A DNA stretch of 64,000 nt from Parietaria judaica (GCA_954871525.1 OX940860.1:19624001-19688000); one strand, 5' to 3'; positions 1-11,510 are shown, numbered from the stretch's first letter. Numbers and translations: made by a program. The notes: a model not told the origin generated them from the letters alone.

Positions 1-193
1 ATTTGACCGTCAGCGAATGATATGACTTTTTCGTATTTTTGACATAACTCACTCAATTTTTGTCCAAATTTTATGCACGACATACAGTTGGAAATATAAG
101 AGATAGATCTACAACTTTGGTGTTTTAAGTTTTGTAAAAAAAAGTTTTCTATTATTCCAATATTTCAATTACAACGTAAAACTGGACATTAGT

Positions 194-954
194 TGTTAAG
201 GTCGGATTTGGTCAAATCCATCCTCAACACAACTCGTGTCGTTTTGTCCATAAACGACATGAGGGAAGGTGAGGAAGTTCATTACCCGAGGGGGATTATT
301 CCCGAGGAGGATTATCCCCGAGGAGGTTCGACCGCGAGGAGGCACAGCCACACGAAAGCTAACTGCGATGAAGTGTCCCATCACACTCGACGAGGAATTT
401 TGTCATGATGATTTATACAGAGCCGAATGACCATTGACGAGATGTGCATTTAATGAAGCCGACCTACTCACTCGATGAGAAGCACCAGCGACGAGGCTTG
501 CAGGGCCGAATGACGGCTGACGGGATACGCATTTAATGAGGCTCACCTACCCATAATGGCAGTTTACTCGGAAGTGACATAAAGCAGAGATTAACCATGC
601 TTCTCTCAAATCACGCCAGGAAGCGAATGATTAAAGAGAGAAAAGGCGGGAAAGACGCGAGGGGAACATAATGTAAACTCTATAAAAGGCAAGATAAGCC
701 TCATTTGTAGGGGTTCGGAAAAATAGAGAAAAAAGGCCCGGAAGAGAGAGAAAGTCCCTGTAATAGAAAGGTTAAGGAAATAGAGAAAGCTTTTGGCTCA
801 TGATCCTTCATATGTCCAGCTATTCAACGGAAGAAAACCGAGCTCATTTCGGAAAATATAATAAAACAAAGATATTCACTGATTATTGTTGTTTATTTGT
901 TATTTGGTGATTATTTTTGTGACTGGAAAAGGACGGTGAAAATCGCCCTCTACA
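194..954 (+). mobile_element. Solo LTR with 5-bp target duplication
   Basis: The segment starts TGTTAAGG and ends CTCTACA, and is flanked on both sides by TTAGT (189-193 and 955-959). A plant-type TATA box, TATAAAAG, is at 681-688, followed about 30 bp later by a purine-rich leader, as in an LTR promoter. Repeated ATTCCCGAGGAGG and ATTATCCCCGAGGAGG motifs lie at 290-330. No gag-pol, primer-binding site or second LTR is found nearby, so it is a solo LTR left by recombination. The short ORFs inside carry no recognisable protein. Confidence 0.75.
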
Positions 955-1055
955 TTAGTTTAATACAAAATTTTTGTTTCAAACAAATTTTAATATACTT
1001 AATGACTTTTTATGATGAAATTTTAAACTACAAAGTTGTAGATAAATATTTTATC

Positions 1056-1110
1056 TTTTTTTTTTTAATGAGGTGGCACTATCGACCAAAGTTACAATGC
1101 ACTCTCGCAT
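1056..1110 (-). mobile_element. 5'-truncated SINE fragment
   Basis: Read on the minus strand this is GCGAGAGTGCATTGTAACTT, then GGTCGATAGTGCCACCTCATT, then a run of A. It matches the 3' third of the full-length SINE at 30220-30420, where the corresponding bases are GCGAGAGTGCATTATAAATT and GACCGATAGCGCCA. Only the tail and poly(A) remain. It lies inside the inverted-repeat element. Confidence 0.6.
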
Positions 1111-1675
1111 GACTTTCCAAAGGTAGTTTATTTATAAATTTTGGACACAAAAAGAGCGAGTTATGCCAAAAATATGAAAAATGTAATGTGAAAAAAACTT
1201 TCGTATTTTTTGTATAACTTACTCATTTTTTATCCAAAATTCATAACTAAACTACCGTTGGAAAGATAAAAGATTTATCTACAACATTTTAGTTTTACGT
1301 TTTATCAGAAAAAATCATTATGTATATTAAAATTTGCTCGAGACAAATATTTTGTATTAAACTAATGTTCAGTTTTACGTTTTAATTGAAATTTAGTATT
1401 TTTAAAAACTTTTTTTACAAAACTTAAAACACAAAAGTTGTAGATCTATCTCTTATCTTTCCAACCGTAGGTTGTGCATAAAATTTGGACAAAAAATGAG
1501 TGAGTTATGTCAAAAATACGAAAAGTGTACATATCACTCGCTGACGGTCAAGTGACGGAAAACACGAAAAAATCTAACGGAATAAAGTTTGGGTACATTA
1601 GCCGTCGAAAATAAACATTGGGTATATAATCTGCAGAAAAACAAACATTGGGTACATTAGCCGCAGTTTACCCTA

Positions 1676-2974
1676 TTTTTTTTTATGTATGTCAGACGTT
1701 ATATTAGTGTGGGCTTTTTCACGTTGGGCTGCACTGGGCATTGTAAGTTGGGCCATTATTGTTTTGGTCCGGAAGTATTTAATTTAATTTATTTTGTTGT
1801 GATTTCTAATCCTCATGGATTTTGCTCTCAAATGTCGGATTTTTTGTTTCTTATATAGTTTTGTAGTATATTTGAATGGAATGTAAAGATGGTGATATAG
1901 ACACCGTAACGAACGGGAGTTAGTTATAACAAACTACAAGGATAATATAACGGCCAAACAAAAACGTTTCTATATCACGTGGGCTGTGGCTAAGTTATTT
2001 ATTATAAGATATAAAATTAATAGTGAAACATAATACCGGGTTGAGAAGATTATATGAACAAGCGGATAAATTCTAAAGTTAAAACTTAATAAAATTGATA
2101 AAATAGTCCATATTTGGTTAATATTTATAAAATAATTAATTAATCATTATAAAAATAATTATATTAACTATTATAATCATATTGATCAGTAACAAAATAA
2201 AATGCAATGTAAACGTATGAATGTGACTTTTCATAATAATTTCTCTTAAAATAATAAATTTAAAAATACAATTTTATATCATCATAAAGCTTAAAATGTT
2301 AAATAACTTTTGTCTAGTGGATACTAGGAATTTTGAGAAAATTTAAAAAATAAAAAATTCTGTCACCATTAAAATCAGAATATAATGGTTTTTTTCTTCT
2401 TCTTATCGGAAATTCCAGTTCCGCACAACACACTTTCTGTTAAAAGAAGAAATCGTAAATTTTGAAAGTTCTAAAAAAATGGTAAGTTCCGAAATAAGTT
2501 TATAGATTTTTCTTTTGACAAAAACTCAATAGTTTTCGCTTAGGTCCCTTCAAACTCTCAATATGCTTTAACTGCAGAGTTCGGAACAAGTGAATCCGTA
2601 CCATAATTATAAACAATCGACATGGATTCCTTTTCTAACTACATGCACAGCTAGGAAATCACCAAGAAATTAACTACTCAATATTCACTTCCTCTACAAG
2701 ATCACAAACACTACCATAAATTTCTAAACACAATCGAAACATTCAATGAAAACACCTTATAAAATCAATATTTGGTTAATTATTATTGAATAGAGAAGAA
2801 GAGAAAATAACAATCCTAATTAAATTCGGACGTGCTAAATCTATGTACATTAGGGTTACGGCACCAAAACATAATCTAAATAATTCATGGAAGAAAAAAA
2901 AAACAATTGAATCAAAATTTTCTTCTGTACAAGTTCATCATAAGATCAATTAAAAAATAATTTAGTCCTATATT
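1676..2974. other. Intergenic, AT-rich, nothing recognised
   Basis: AT-rich sequence between the inverted-repeat element and the 3' end of the RING-H2 gene. The last few hundred bases should include the 3' UTR of that minus-strand gene. I see no ORF with domain content, no RNA gene and no bounded repeat. Confidence 0.5.
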
Positions 2975-3583
2975 CTAAACCTGATGATCAAGATTGGTGA
3001 TCGGCAAGTCTCTGACAAAGCCACGGCAGAGCGGGCAGTTGGGCTCGAGCGCGAGCCACTGGCTGATGCACGGCTCGTGGAAGCCGTGTCTGCAGCTCAC
3101 AAACCGCTTACACTCGTCGCCCGCCTTGAACTCCTCCAGGCAGATGGCGCATTCGACGCCCTCGCCGTTGCTCCCCGCCTTCTCCACCCGGTACGTGCAC
3201 ATGATCGCGCCGAGCGCGCTCGGCTGCACTGGAGGCGGCAGCGGGCAGGGTGGTGGGGGGTTCTGCTCCTCCTCGCGCTGGCGCTCCCGCAATATGCGCT
3301 GGCGCTGGCGCATGAGGCGCTCGTGCTCCTGGATGGCGCGGCGCTGCGCGTCGAAAGGGTTCGGGCTGGCAGCCTCGACGAGGAAGAAGACGAGCGCGAC
3401 GACGAGGAGGAGGAACGGGAAGTACCGGGACAGCGCCATTGGGTCATAGTCGTCGTCGGACGACGAGGAAGACGGGAAGTTGTAGGCCGACGACGAAGAC
3501 GACGAGGGCATGGGAGACTCGGCGTAGGGAGAGAGGGCGGGTCTCGCCGGAGCATACGCCGGAGCGAGCATCGGAGGGAGCAT
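2975..3583 (-). CDS. Membrane-anchored RING-H2 finger protein (putative E3 ubiquitin ligase)
   Basis: Single-exon gene of 202 residues, probably an E3 ubiquitin ligase that positions a charged E2. The N-terminus is Pro/Ser-rich and low complexity (residues 1-47). One hydrophobic segment follows at about 54-71 (FPFLLLVVALVFFLVEAA), then a highly charged Arg/Gln/Glu stretch at 79-107 that is probably helical. The RING-H2 domain is complete near the C-terminus: Cys145, Cys148, Cys164, His166, His169, Cys172, Cys183 and Cys186, with the usual spacing and a Trp after Cys172. One transmembrane segment plus a C-terminal RING-H2 is typical of plant membrane-bound RING ligases. The ATL family normally has a GLD motif, which I do not see, so I do not assign it to ATL. 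The GC-rich coding sequence produces a long open frame on the opposite strand (2984-3640), which I treat as a shadow. Confidence 0.9.
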   Translation of the reverse strand: MLPPMLAPAYAPARPALSPYAESPMPSSSSSSAYNFPSSSSSDDDYDPMALSRYFPFLLLVVALVFFLVEAASPNPFDAQRRAIQEHERLMRQRQRILRERQREEEQNPPPPCPLPPPVQPSALGAIMCTYRVEKAGSNGEGVECAICLEEFKAGDECKRFVSCRHGFHEPCISQWLALEPNCPLCRGFVRDLPITNLDHQV

Positions 3584-5421
3584 GGTGCAGTGAGTATGAT
3601 GATTACAAAGAAAAGGGTATTTCTTGGAGGATTGGATTGAGAAGGTAAGGTTTGTATGGAGCGATGTTTGACCACCGCATTTGGAGCTAAAGGACCTGAT
3701 TTTACGAGGACTTTTTATTTTGTTATTTATGAGTTTAGATTCACTCGCTCACTCACAGTTTGGATTTTCGTATCCATAATATTTGAGGAATATTTTCCAT
3801 TTATTATTTTATTTATTTTATTTTCTCTTATCGAATAATTGGCAGGAAAGCCCTTGAGTTATTATCATGTTGTAAGTTATCCCCTCTAAATTTTCAAAGA
3901 ATACCACATGTTAATGAATGGAAATGGATTAATGGTGAACTTGGGTAATGCTTCGAACCTTCACTTTAGTTGATGGGCCTTTACTTTGCTTTGGGACCCC
4001 ACATTTTTAAGGAATAAAAAAATACGCTGTAGCACTACCTATATAGCCGTGTAGGTGTTAAAAATGATGAAAAATTATAACATTTGCCGAATACATCGAC
4101 ATATTTAATAGTTTTTTTTTTTTTTTTTAAATTGTGAGATTTTCATTAGGACATAATAATGGTATATAAGCTTTCAGAGAATGGCACATGGCTTTGTAAG
4201 CATTTTTAAAAATGGTGGACAATATTAACATTTTGATACACACACCATGATATATTTTATGGTATGTTTTCTGATTTTGTGAGATTTTTTTTTTATTGTA
4301 GCTCAGTATATAGGTATTAGGTATTCATATGTTTGAGGAAGATTTTAATAATTCTTTTATTGAATAATTGTTGCGAAGTCCCTTAAATATTTAGGTCATA
4401 CATCGCGATTAATGTTGAATGTCTTTTGAATGCATCTCATTGACATACCAAACAATTTTTTTTTTTTTTGAAAGATCCAAACAATTCTTTTAAACGCTGA
4501 TAACCGTGTACTTTCACACATGTACAGTCTTGGGTTATGTCCCATTTGCACATCTTCCCGCTCAAGCGACTTACTCTATTTTGTCCTCTCGAATTAAGTA
4601 ATTGATGACTATCAAAATTACGTCATCTAAACTTCCAAAGAATACACATCACCTTTCTATGCATATATATATATTTATATATATATGAAAAATGTTAGCA
4701 TTTGCCAAACACGTGATATTCATGATCTGTTCTCCCATTTTTGTAGGGTTCTCATCATAACTTTTCTTTAAAAAAAATTATGGTTTCTTATACACTATTT
4801 TAAATTAGTTTCATAAACTAAAATATTTATATTGTTCAGTAATTAGCAGATAAAAAAAAAAAAAAAAACTCTCGAATTAGTCGTGTAATGCGCACAAATG
4901 ATCATGCATTTTTAACGTTAATTAGGGGGGTATCTGTTTCTTTTTTTAAGTTTGGGGCTGTTTTTGTCATAATTTAAAGTTTCATGGACAAAGTGCGCCA
5001 GTGTGTTAAGTTAATGGGTATTGGTACCAATCACACTTTTGTTAATCAATATCAATATATTTGAGGAATATTTTCTAGCCTTTTTGAGTTTATTGTTGAG
5101 TCAACGTGGTAATACTTGTTAGTATATGATGGGATTTTATTCTGTTGAGCAATAAAAGGGATAAGATTTTATTTTTTATATTTTTTTATATAAAGAATAT
5201 TTACCCATGAAATATATACAGTTGTAAGTATTTGTATCGTAATTTGAAAAATTATCAATTTCTCCAAAAAAAAAAGAAAAAAAGAAGAAGAATGATATTC
5301 ATTCTTGATTCGGTAGAGCAGACATTTACAACTAAATAGTCTCATAGGATCTCTTTTTCTTGTTCTAGATGGAATTTTCCTTCAATCAAGATCCCGTAAG
5401 AATTTTGGTATAAAGATCCCA

Positions 5422-5423
<2 letters not shown>
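3584..5423. other. Intergenic region upstream of the RING-H2 gene
   Basis: Holds the promoter side of the minus-strand RING-H2 gene, poly(T) tracts and a tiny direct-repeat-bounded insert at 4448-4486. The phrase TTTGAGGAATATTTTC occurs at about 3782 and again at about 5062, with a looser relative near 4331, and AAAGAATAC recurs at 3897 and 4637. This suggests old local duplications. No gene is recognised. Confidence 0.45.
4448..4486 (-). mobile_element. Micro-insert: poly(T) tract between direct repeats
   Basis: CCAAACAATT occurs at 4448-4457 and 4477-4486. Between them is T12 followed by GAAAGAT (19 bp). On the minus strand the insert ends in TTTC plus poly(A), as expected for a severely truncated retroposed RNA with its target duplication. 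Confidence 0.5.

Positions 5424-5469
<46 letters not shown>
5424..5469. repeat. (AT)n microsatellite
   Basis: About 23 AT units directly abut the 5' end of the solo LTR. The microsatellite resumes after the LTR at about 5970-5989, so the LTR appears to have landed inside the array. Confidence 0.9.
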
Positions 5470-5473
<4 letters not shown>

Positions 5474-5966
5474 AATGCCGAAAAATGGATCAACAGTAAA
5501 GCGGCTCAAGTCTTGATTTTGGGCCGGGCCCAATGTCCGCTTCGCGGTCAGATTGTAACGAGGCTGCCTACGTACCTATTTTGATGGGATCAGGTCATCA
5601 CGTAGTTCAAAGTGAGTGTTGAGAGCTTTTATCGCTCTAGAGAGCGTTTGAGTGAAATGTGTATAGTTCCGAGTTCGAATGGGATCGGATCCGTTTTAAT
5701 GAGTTTGAAGCTTCTATTTATAGAATGGTCCAGGGGCCTCTGAGCAATTAAAAATAACTTTATTAAGCCCCTAGACAATTAAGTAATTGTTATGAAAAAG
5801 TAAGCGCGCTCGTTTAAGTGCGCCCATTTCCAAAGAGCTCATTTCAAGGGTGTTCATTTCTAGGGCGTCCACATATTTTGGGCTTTTAATCACTTTAGAC
5901 CCTATTTTTTAGTACGCTCTTAGAGCTGGGCCTTATTTTTTCTGGGCTCCGAAAATACTCTTAACA
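5470..5966 (+). mobile_element. Solo LTR, family A copy 1
   Basis: Starts TGTTAATGCC and ends CTCTTAACA. It shares with copies at 32898 and 61602 the start TGTTAATG, the block TTTTGGGCCGGGCCC, a TATTTATA promoter-like box (5716) and the end CTC(C/T)GAAAA...TAACA. It lies within an (AT)n array, so its target duplication cannot be scored (TATAT against CACAT). No internal retrotransposon region is adjacent. Confidence 0.7.
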
Positions 5967-6983
5967 CACATATATATATATATATATATCATACAATAGC
6001 CAGGTTTGAGATTGATATTAGAGAAGGTTTTTAATTTTTACAGTTTTTAATTTATTTATTTTATTTAAAAACATATCTGTCTCATTTATTGATCATATTT
6101 GAAGATGTGACCATACCCGGTTTATCTAATAATTGTAGAACCATACCAAATGAAGATCAATTTAAACTCATTTACATTATGTCGTAATAACCCCCTGTAG
6201 TATCTCGTGTTCGGCCCCAAATTATTGCTCGCGTTTTGTAACTACCTTTGGTATATAAAAAAAAAAAAAAAAAGACAATTCAAGATTTTGCTTTATCTGT
6301 TATTGTCATCAAAAGTTATGCAAGGCAATGGAGTTTACATAAGAGTTATATAATTATCGGTTATATAAATTTTATTTATATTCTCATCTTCGATAGGCAT
6401 TAAAAAATAAAAATAGATAAGAAACAAATAAAATTAAGTGCTTTAAATATACATGCATAATTTTGTATAAAAATATGTGGCTTGAGAAATAACTGAAGTA
6501 TATGACGTGGAATTAAGAAGACATGATCAATGTCAGAATCTCATAGAATAAGGCAAAAATTCATGTAATTCCAAATTTCTTTCAAGTCTCATTTATGAAT
6601 TTAACTTTTGAGTTGGACCTCTAGTAAAACTTGATTGCTAGCGCGACACGTGGCAGCTGGCTCGATAACCAACTTTTAAAAGCAAACGATTTTTCCCACT
6701 CTAAATTTATTTTTTAAAATTGATCTCATTCATACATTCTTCCATGCACTCTTCACCAAGGATTTTACTGGTGGAATATGCTCGATGATCGATTGATGAT
6801 TCAATTTAACGAATTCGCCAAAAATTTATGTTTAATTTACGAGTTAACGTACATAAGTACTTGAAAAATCGAATTTAGTGCCCCAAAATAATTTAGTACT
6901 TTGCTTCTTCTTTTTTTTACAAGGCAAATAGTAGCACTAACAAGAAACTGCAGAATCCGTTTTTAAACCAGGATTTTACCTAC
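5967..6983. other. Intergenic, 3' of ATG10
   Basis: AT-rich sequence with an AT microsatellite remnant at 5970-5989 and an A15 tract near 6258. The last part should contain the ATG10 3' UTR. No ORF or bounded element is recognised. Confidence 0.45.
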
Positions 6984-8691
6984 TCACGATGAACTCCGGC
7001 GCTTGATCGTTTCCGGTGGAATTTTGAGACCAATAACTTGGCCAACAACGGAGAGCCACGAAGCCAGGTATGAATACACCGGTACAGCATTGCCTTCGAG
7101 AAGCAGCTTCATCCACTCGCTCGTCCCACACGGATGCAACTTGAACCACGGTCTCTGCAAGTGTGGATGCTCCTATATAGTTCAGAGAGTGTATCACATA
7201 AAACCAAAATATATCACTTTCACAACTCAACATGTATTTGACCTTTCTCTAAATAAATAAAAAAGTACCTCTTGTGTTATAAATGTCCATTTCGATGCCA
7301 GGAGCGCCTTTGTTGAGGATGCGGGAAGATTTCTTTCAATTTCATCCATAACCAATAGCTCTCCATCTGCAGAACCAACCTGTCACCGGTTTTACGTAGA
7401 TTCAAGCAATAAACTCGTTATGAATTTATTATTTCTTTACTGTGGTCCATCTCTATGACCAGATCCGCATCTCTACGTCAAGGAACTGAGAAATCTCAGC
7501 TGAATAAAATTCCGTCTACGTCATAGGCGGAACTAGGATTTGTGTTTAAGGGGGGCTGATCTGTGAAATTAATAAGAAATGGGGGTTTGAAAGTAAATTT
7601 TTTTAAAAAAATCAATAGAAAAATGCATGAATATGAGGAGCTTGGGGGGGCTAGAGCCCAGTTGATGTTGAAGGTAGTTCCGCCTATGGTCTACATTGTT
7701 GAGTGAGATGCTTAATTGACTTTATCGGCTTAAATCTCTGCGATTCATTGTAAATTTTAATGTCTTTATTATCTTGTAAATAGTCAAATCGCTTTAATTT
7801 CAGATTTTCAGTACTCGTTGCTTATCTGAATTCTTTTCACGGTATTAACAAGTTCAAACACTATTCAGATTTGATTGATGTCTCATATATATGTGTTTTG
7901 AGGTTACACTTTCTTTTGATTTCATTCGCCCAAGTTATCCAGCGAAGTTGAGTGAGTTTCACTGGGGGGATTGTTGGACGTAAATGAGGAAAACCGCAAC
8001 TATGATATCAAAAGGGTATAATAAGCAACATACCAGGATGATAAGCTCGAAAAAACAGGACCGGAACACGGAATGAGGCACTGTACAGGACATGGAAATC
8101 ATAGTAATGCACTGTGATACCCTGATTTTTCTGAACCTAGCAAAAGAAGAAACAAAATTTGAGATCTCAAATAAATTTAACAGAGAAATACACAAATGAA
8201 ATATAACAATACATCAATATACCATCATGGCATCATCCAACGGCTCATCTTCCTCGTCCGCTTCTTCGTTGGAGCCATCCTGAGAAAATCAAAGCAAAAA
8301 CACACACAAAAAAAACAATCGTTGTGATCGATGATAGAATCGAAACAACCATATTAGTTTGGTTATGGGCCGACATTGCACCTGAGAAAGCAAATCTTGT
8401 TGCTGATTGCAGTGAGGAAGGCATATCTTCTCGAGGACCAAGTATCCATTCAACTGAGTGAAACCAGAGACAATGAAATAAGAAAGATGATATGAGAAAC
8501 CGAATAATACAGTTTTGTGTAGATTAGGAAGTACGAACTTGATGAGGAGAATGATGTTGTCTCGCAGAGGAAACCCAAATCCAGGGAGGCGAATCGGAGT
8601 TGGAGTTCTGCCATCTCTCGGCGAACGCGGTGGCTGACGCCTGGAAGTCACTCGCTGAGATCGTCCCATCGCACGACCTAACGTTTTCCAT
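6984..8691 (-). CDS. ATG10: Autophagy E2-like conjugating enzyme ATG10
   Basis: ATG10 transfers ATG12 to ATG5, giving the conjugate needed for ATG8 lipidation and autophagosome growth; it acts in the cytosol. Six coding exons with GT-AG borders, in transcription order: 8691-8539, 8453-8382, 8279-8223, 8136-8034, 7366-7269, 7172-6984. They join in frame to 223 residues; Arabidopsis ATG10 is 225. Landmarks are SCDGTIS near the N-terminus, PPWIWV (35-40), GYLVLEK, HYYDFHVLYSASFRVPVLFFR, SKWTFITQEEHP, and the catalytic HPCGT with Cys176, followed by WLSVVGQVIGLKIP. A Glu/Asp-rich linker is encoded by exon 3. The start ATG lies just after a TTTCAG acceptor, so the first exon is probably a 5' UTR exon near 9250-9420. 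Intron 4 carries a 167-bp hAT MITE. All key residues are present and the gene looks functional. Confidence 0.95.
7522..7688. mobile_element. Short hAT-type MITE in ATG10 intron 4
   Basis: Ends are CATAGGCGGAACTAGG and the inverse GTTCCGCCTATG. Flanks are GTCTACGT (7514-7521) and GTCTACAT (7689-7696), an 8-bp duplication with one mismatch. At 167 bp it has no coding capacity. Its tips match the outer hAT element at 50587-54692 (CATAGGCGGAACCAGG). Confidence 0.8.
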
Positions 8692-9342
8692 TGCCTGAAA
8701 TGATCCTTCTTCTCAAAATTAAAAGCGAAACCAAAACCGAGAAATAGTGACACAGAGATCACTGTGCTTCACAACACAATTTTGTTGATATAAAGGTTCG
8801 CAATTGCGTTAAAAATTAATGTTATATAATTTGCTCTTATCCCATTTTAGTTTCTGCAAGACAATAATTTACTCATAACAAAACAACAATTTTGATTTCC
8901 AATCACCCAAAACTGTAGAAATAAGCAAATTTATAAACCAAAATCATGTTCTTCATTACGAAAATGGCAATTAAAGCTCAAAACTATCTTTCATATTTTC
9001 TTAGGAGATGTCATCTATAATCAACTTACACATCCGTTCATGAAAACCACATTGAACATTATTTATTTATTTATTTTTACACAAATTTCTGCGTTTTGCA
9101 ATCAATCATCAAACTCCAAACTTATATTCAATTAAGAACATGATAAACTAATCCAAAAACACCCCCTTTAAGCAATTCATCAAACACTTGGTGACCTTAC
9201 TTTTAATTATCATGTAATTCTGGAATTAAAAAAAAAAATTAAAGATGAACACACCGTGTAAGCTTCAGAATCCTTTCTTCAAAAGAATCAACCAGAGGTT
9301 TATTGAAGATGGCCTAAAGCAATTGAGTTGACAAAGCCGCGA

Positions 9343-9399
9343 TTAACAGGGGCGTAGAGAGGAGGAGACTTCGAGCTCAGAACAGGGACTTGATTTCAT
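9343..9399 (-). other. Putative uORF in the ATG10 5' leader
   Basis: The minus strand reads ATG AAA TCA AGT and continues for 18 codons to TAA. It lies in the region expected to hold the ATG10 5' UTR exon, upstream of an intron that ends at 8695. Whether it is transcribed depends on the start site, which the sequence alone does not fix. Confidence 0.35.
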
Positions 9400-9420
9400 C
9401 GATAGAGAAAGAGAAAGAAG

Positions 9421-9993
9421 GATCAGTTTTGAGTCTTGACTTTTGACCATTTGCGTCGAGTTTTCTTAAAAATTACGGTAAATTGCTTAAATCCGTTTTT
9501 TCATCTATATCACTATATTTTATATAAAAGATTCAATGTATATTCCAATGGAAAAATAAAAATACTAAGACGAGTTCAATAAAAAACACAAAAATTGCAT
9601 ATATTTGTAATTTTAGTTACCCCATTAAAAAAAAAAATTATTTAAGGCAAGATTATCAAAGAAAAAAAAAACGTAAAAGCAACATACAGCTAGATAAAAT
9701 AATTGTAGAGCGTTTTCCAAATATACTTTAGAATCTTAAGTCGAGAGTTTGAGAAGATGGTGTCACGAGAGAGAACTCTTTCCTCAAAGGAGGGTATTTT
9801 TTGTACCAAGATAAAAGTTAAGACGAACAAAATGCACCAATCGCGAAGTTGAAGGGGGAAAAGCCCAATTACTGGAAATGAAAATGTCGACTAGTTTGGA
9901 GCAAAACTAATTATTGTGAGAAATACAAGATCATTGCCCCTTCACCTAAGAGAAAGCTTGTATATTTAAGACAACGGAATCCCTGCAACATAA
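9421..9993. other. Intergenic, between ATG10 promoter and TIM9 3' end
   Basis: AT-rich sequence holding the ATG10 promoter side and the likely TIM9 3' UTR (about 9900-9993). No gene or bounded element is seen. Confidence 0.5.
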
Positions 9994-11025
9994 CTAGTCT
10001 TGCGTGGCGGCGCCTTGGTTGAGCTCGGCGAACCGCATGCCGACCCGCATGGAGTGCTTCAAGAACTTCTCGGCGCAGCGCCGCACGCAGCTCTCCTCCT
10101 GCTTCTGCAGCGACTTGTGCTTGAACGTGTCCACGCAGTCGTTGAAGCACCTCTCCACAAGCGAATTGTACATCCTCAAACTGAAACAACGTGTAATAAA
10201 GTTAGGAGATTGTTACATAAACTTATGCAAAAAAAAAAAAACGGATCAGGTAGTTTTGCTGCAGTTTTTCGTCCGTCAAGTTACTATCAATTTGAGATTT
10301 CATTTGCCGCAGGAATCTCTTCGGGCTCGACTTGGGGTGGAGTTTGGCGATATAGTTTGTGGACTCTACTCTAGTTTTATCTATTATATAAAATTTAAGA
10401 ATAATTTATGGCGATACTATTTGACTTTCGAAGTTTTTATTTAAATTTTATTCGACTTTTAAAATTGGTATTTAAATTTAAAGGAAACCCGGCAAGCCCT
10501 ATCAAAGCACGCATTAGGTAAGCTCTTGCAGGCCGGGGTTGGCCTCGCCCCGCACATTGAGCGGGGCTAGTCAGGCCTGCCCCACTTGACACCTCTAGAC
10601 ACGAGCGATCAAAGAAAAACACCTATGTAGAATAATGGCACGTATCTATTCTACTTTGATCCCGCAATTGTGTGAAATTGTGTAATCTATGCCTAATTTG
10701 TCAAACATACGGATCATTTGTAAATAAAATACCAGGCACAGAGTTCTTACAGCAACAAAATCGATCACAGTTCCATTCATATTACACAAAGATCAATGGA
10801 AGAGATGGTGCAAATTCAATCATGAATATCGAATTTCCAGTTTCATTCCAATTACGAACACAAAGACGAAGATCCACTTCCAAAAGAAAGCTGAGATTAT
10901 TCTGAGCTTGAAATGTATCGGAGAGCGAACCTATCACGGATCTGGAGCTGGTCGATCATGACGGTCATTCTGGCATTGTCTTCCTCGGAAAGATTTTGCA
11001 TATCTCCAAGCATACTCTTGTCCAT
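9994..11025 (-). CDS. TIM9: Mitochondrial import inner-membrane translocase subunit TIM9
   Basis: Small TIM chaperone of the intermembrane space. With TIM10 it forms a hexamer that escorts hydrophobic carrier precursors to the TIM22 complex. Two exons, 11025-10931 and 10180-9994, split a Ser codon and give 93 residues, the same as Arabidopsis TIM9. The twin CX3C motifs that form the structural disulfides are present: Cys43-Cys47 (CFNDC) and Cys63-Cys67 (CVRRC). They are flanked by the diagnostic RMYNSLVERC, KSLQKQE and EKFLKHSMRVGMRFAELN. There is no cleavable presequence, as expected. A shorter reading that starts inside exon 2 is not the true start, because exon 1 supplies the conserved MIDQLQIRD. 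The promoter contains site II and telo-box motifs. Confidence 0.95.
10270..10600. mobile_element. Possible truncated hAT-type insertion in the TIM9 intron
   Basis: The 750-bp intron carries a GC-rich block (10490-10600) ending CCCCACTTGACACCTCTA. Its inverse (TAGAGGTGTCAAGTGGGG) resembles the tips of many plant hAT non-autonomous elements. I cannot find the matching left tip or a target duplication, so it may be truncated. The left limit given is approximate. Confidence 0.3.
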
Positions 11026-11105
11026 GGTGGATCTTCTCCTTCACCGATTCACGAAGCCGAGTACAAAGTTCAAGAGAAGAGAGTTTGGAAAATGAGTCTA
11101 AACAT

Positions 11106-11200
11106 AAACCCTAGGGAAATCCTTCGGCTTTGACCAGTGCGCGATTCACGACTTAAACGATGTCGTTTTGGTGAAAGCCCAGCCCGATCCAATTGGCCCA
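11106..11200 (-). promoter_or_regulatory. Telo-box plus two site II elements upstream of TIM9
   Basis: AAACCCTA lies at 11106-11113. AGCCCA (11176-11181) and GGCCCA (11195-11200) read TGGGCT and TGGGCC in the TIM9 direction. Telo-box plus site II (TGGGCY) is a known promoter pairing for plant nuclear genes of mitochondrial and translation components. Placement within 180 bp of the TIM9 start fits. Confidence 0.6.
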
Positions 11201-11479
11201 ATCACAATCCAACCGAGGTCTGTCGGCGGAATAAATTTTGAAGCCTTTTTTCATGAAATAATATATTTAATTAACGTTAGCAAAATTTATGTGTATAGAT
11301 TATTTAAGCATGAATCGTTTACGTTGTTTTTACTTTTTAGATGTAAAAGTATAAATATATTATGATAATTTCGTGTGTTTAGACGTATAACTATACTATA
11401 TTACTATATTTTACTAGAAATCGCCTCAATTTAAACGAAATTTGCCTCAATGAGGCTAAAATCACCTCAATTATGTCAC

Positions 11480-11510
<31 letters not shown>

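Larger units (their letters stand above)
1..1675. mobile_element. Inverted-repeat (foldback/MULE-like) element, left end outside window
   Basis: Bases 1-170 and about 1395-1560 are inverted copies of each other: the segments containing GACATAACTCACTC and GAGTGAGTTATGTC pair, as do the flanking stretches. A second, inner inverted pair lies at about 1090-1180 and 1195-1310. The right end (1650-1675) reads GGTACATTAGCCGCAGTTTACCCTA, which resembles other element tips in this window with a GCGGC core. A solo LTR (194-954) and a SINE fragment (1056-1110) sit inside. The left terminus is off the window, so no target duplication can be checked. No transposase is visible. The Mutator/foldback class is inferred only from arm length and tip sequence. 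Confidence 0.55.

Noticed and set aside
2984..3640. 218-codon open frame on the plus strand opposite the RING-H2 gene
   Set aside because: It is the antisense of a GC-rich exon, has Arg/Ala-rich shadow composition and no domain; the minus strand has a perfect RING-H2.
8289..8762. 157-codon minus-strand ORF over ATG10 exon 1
   Set aside because: It reads out of frame across exon 1 and through introns; the spliced model gives the correct ATG10 sequence.
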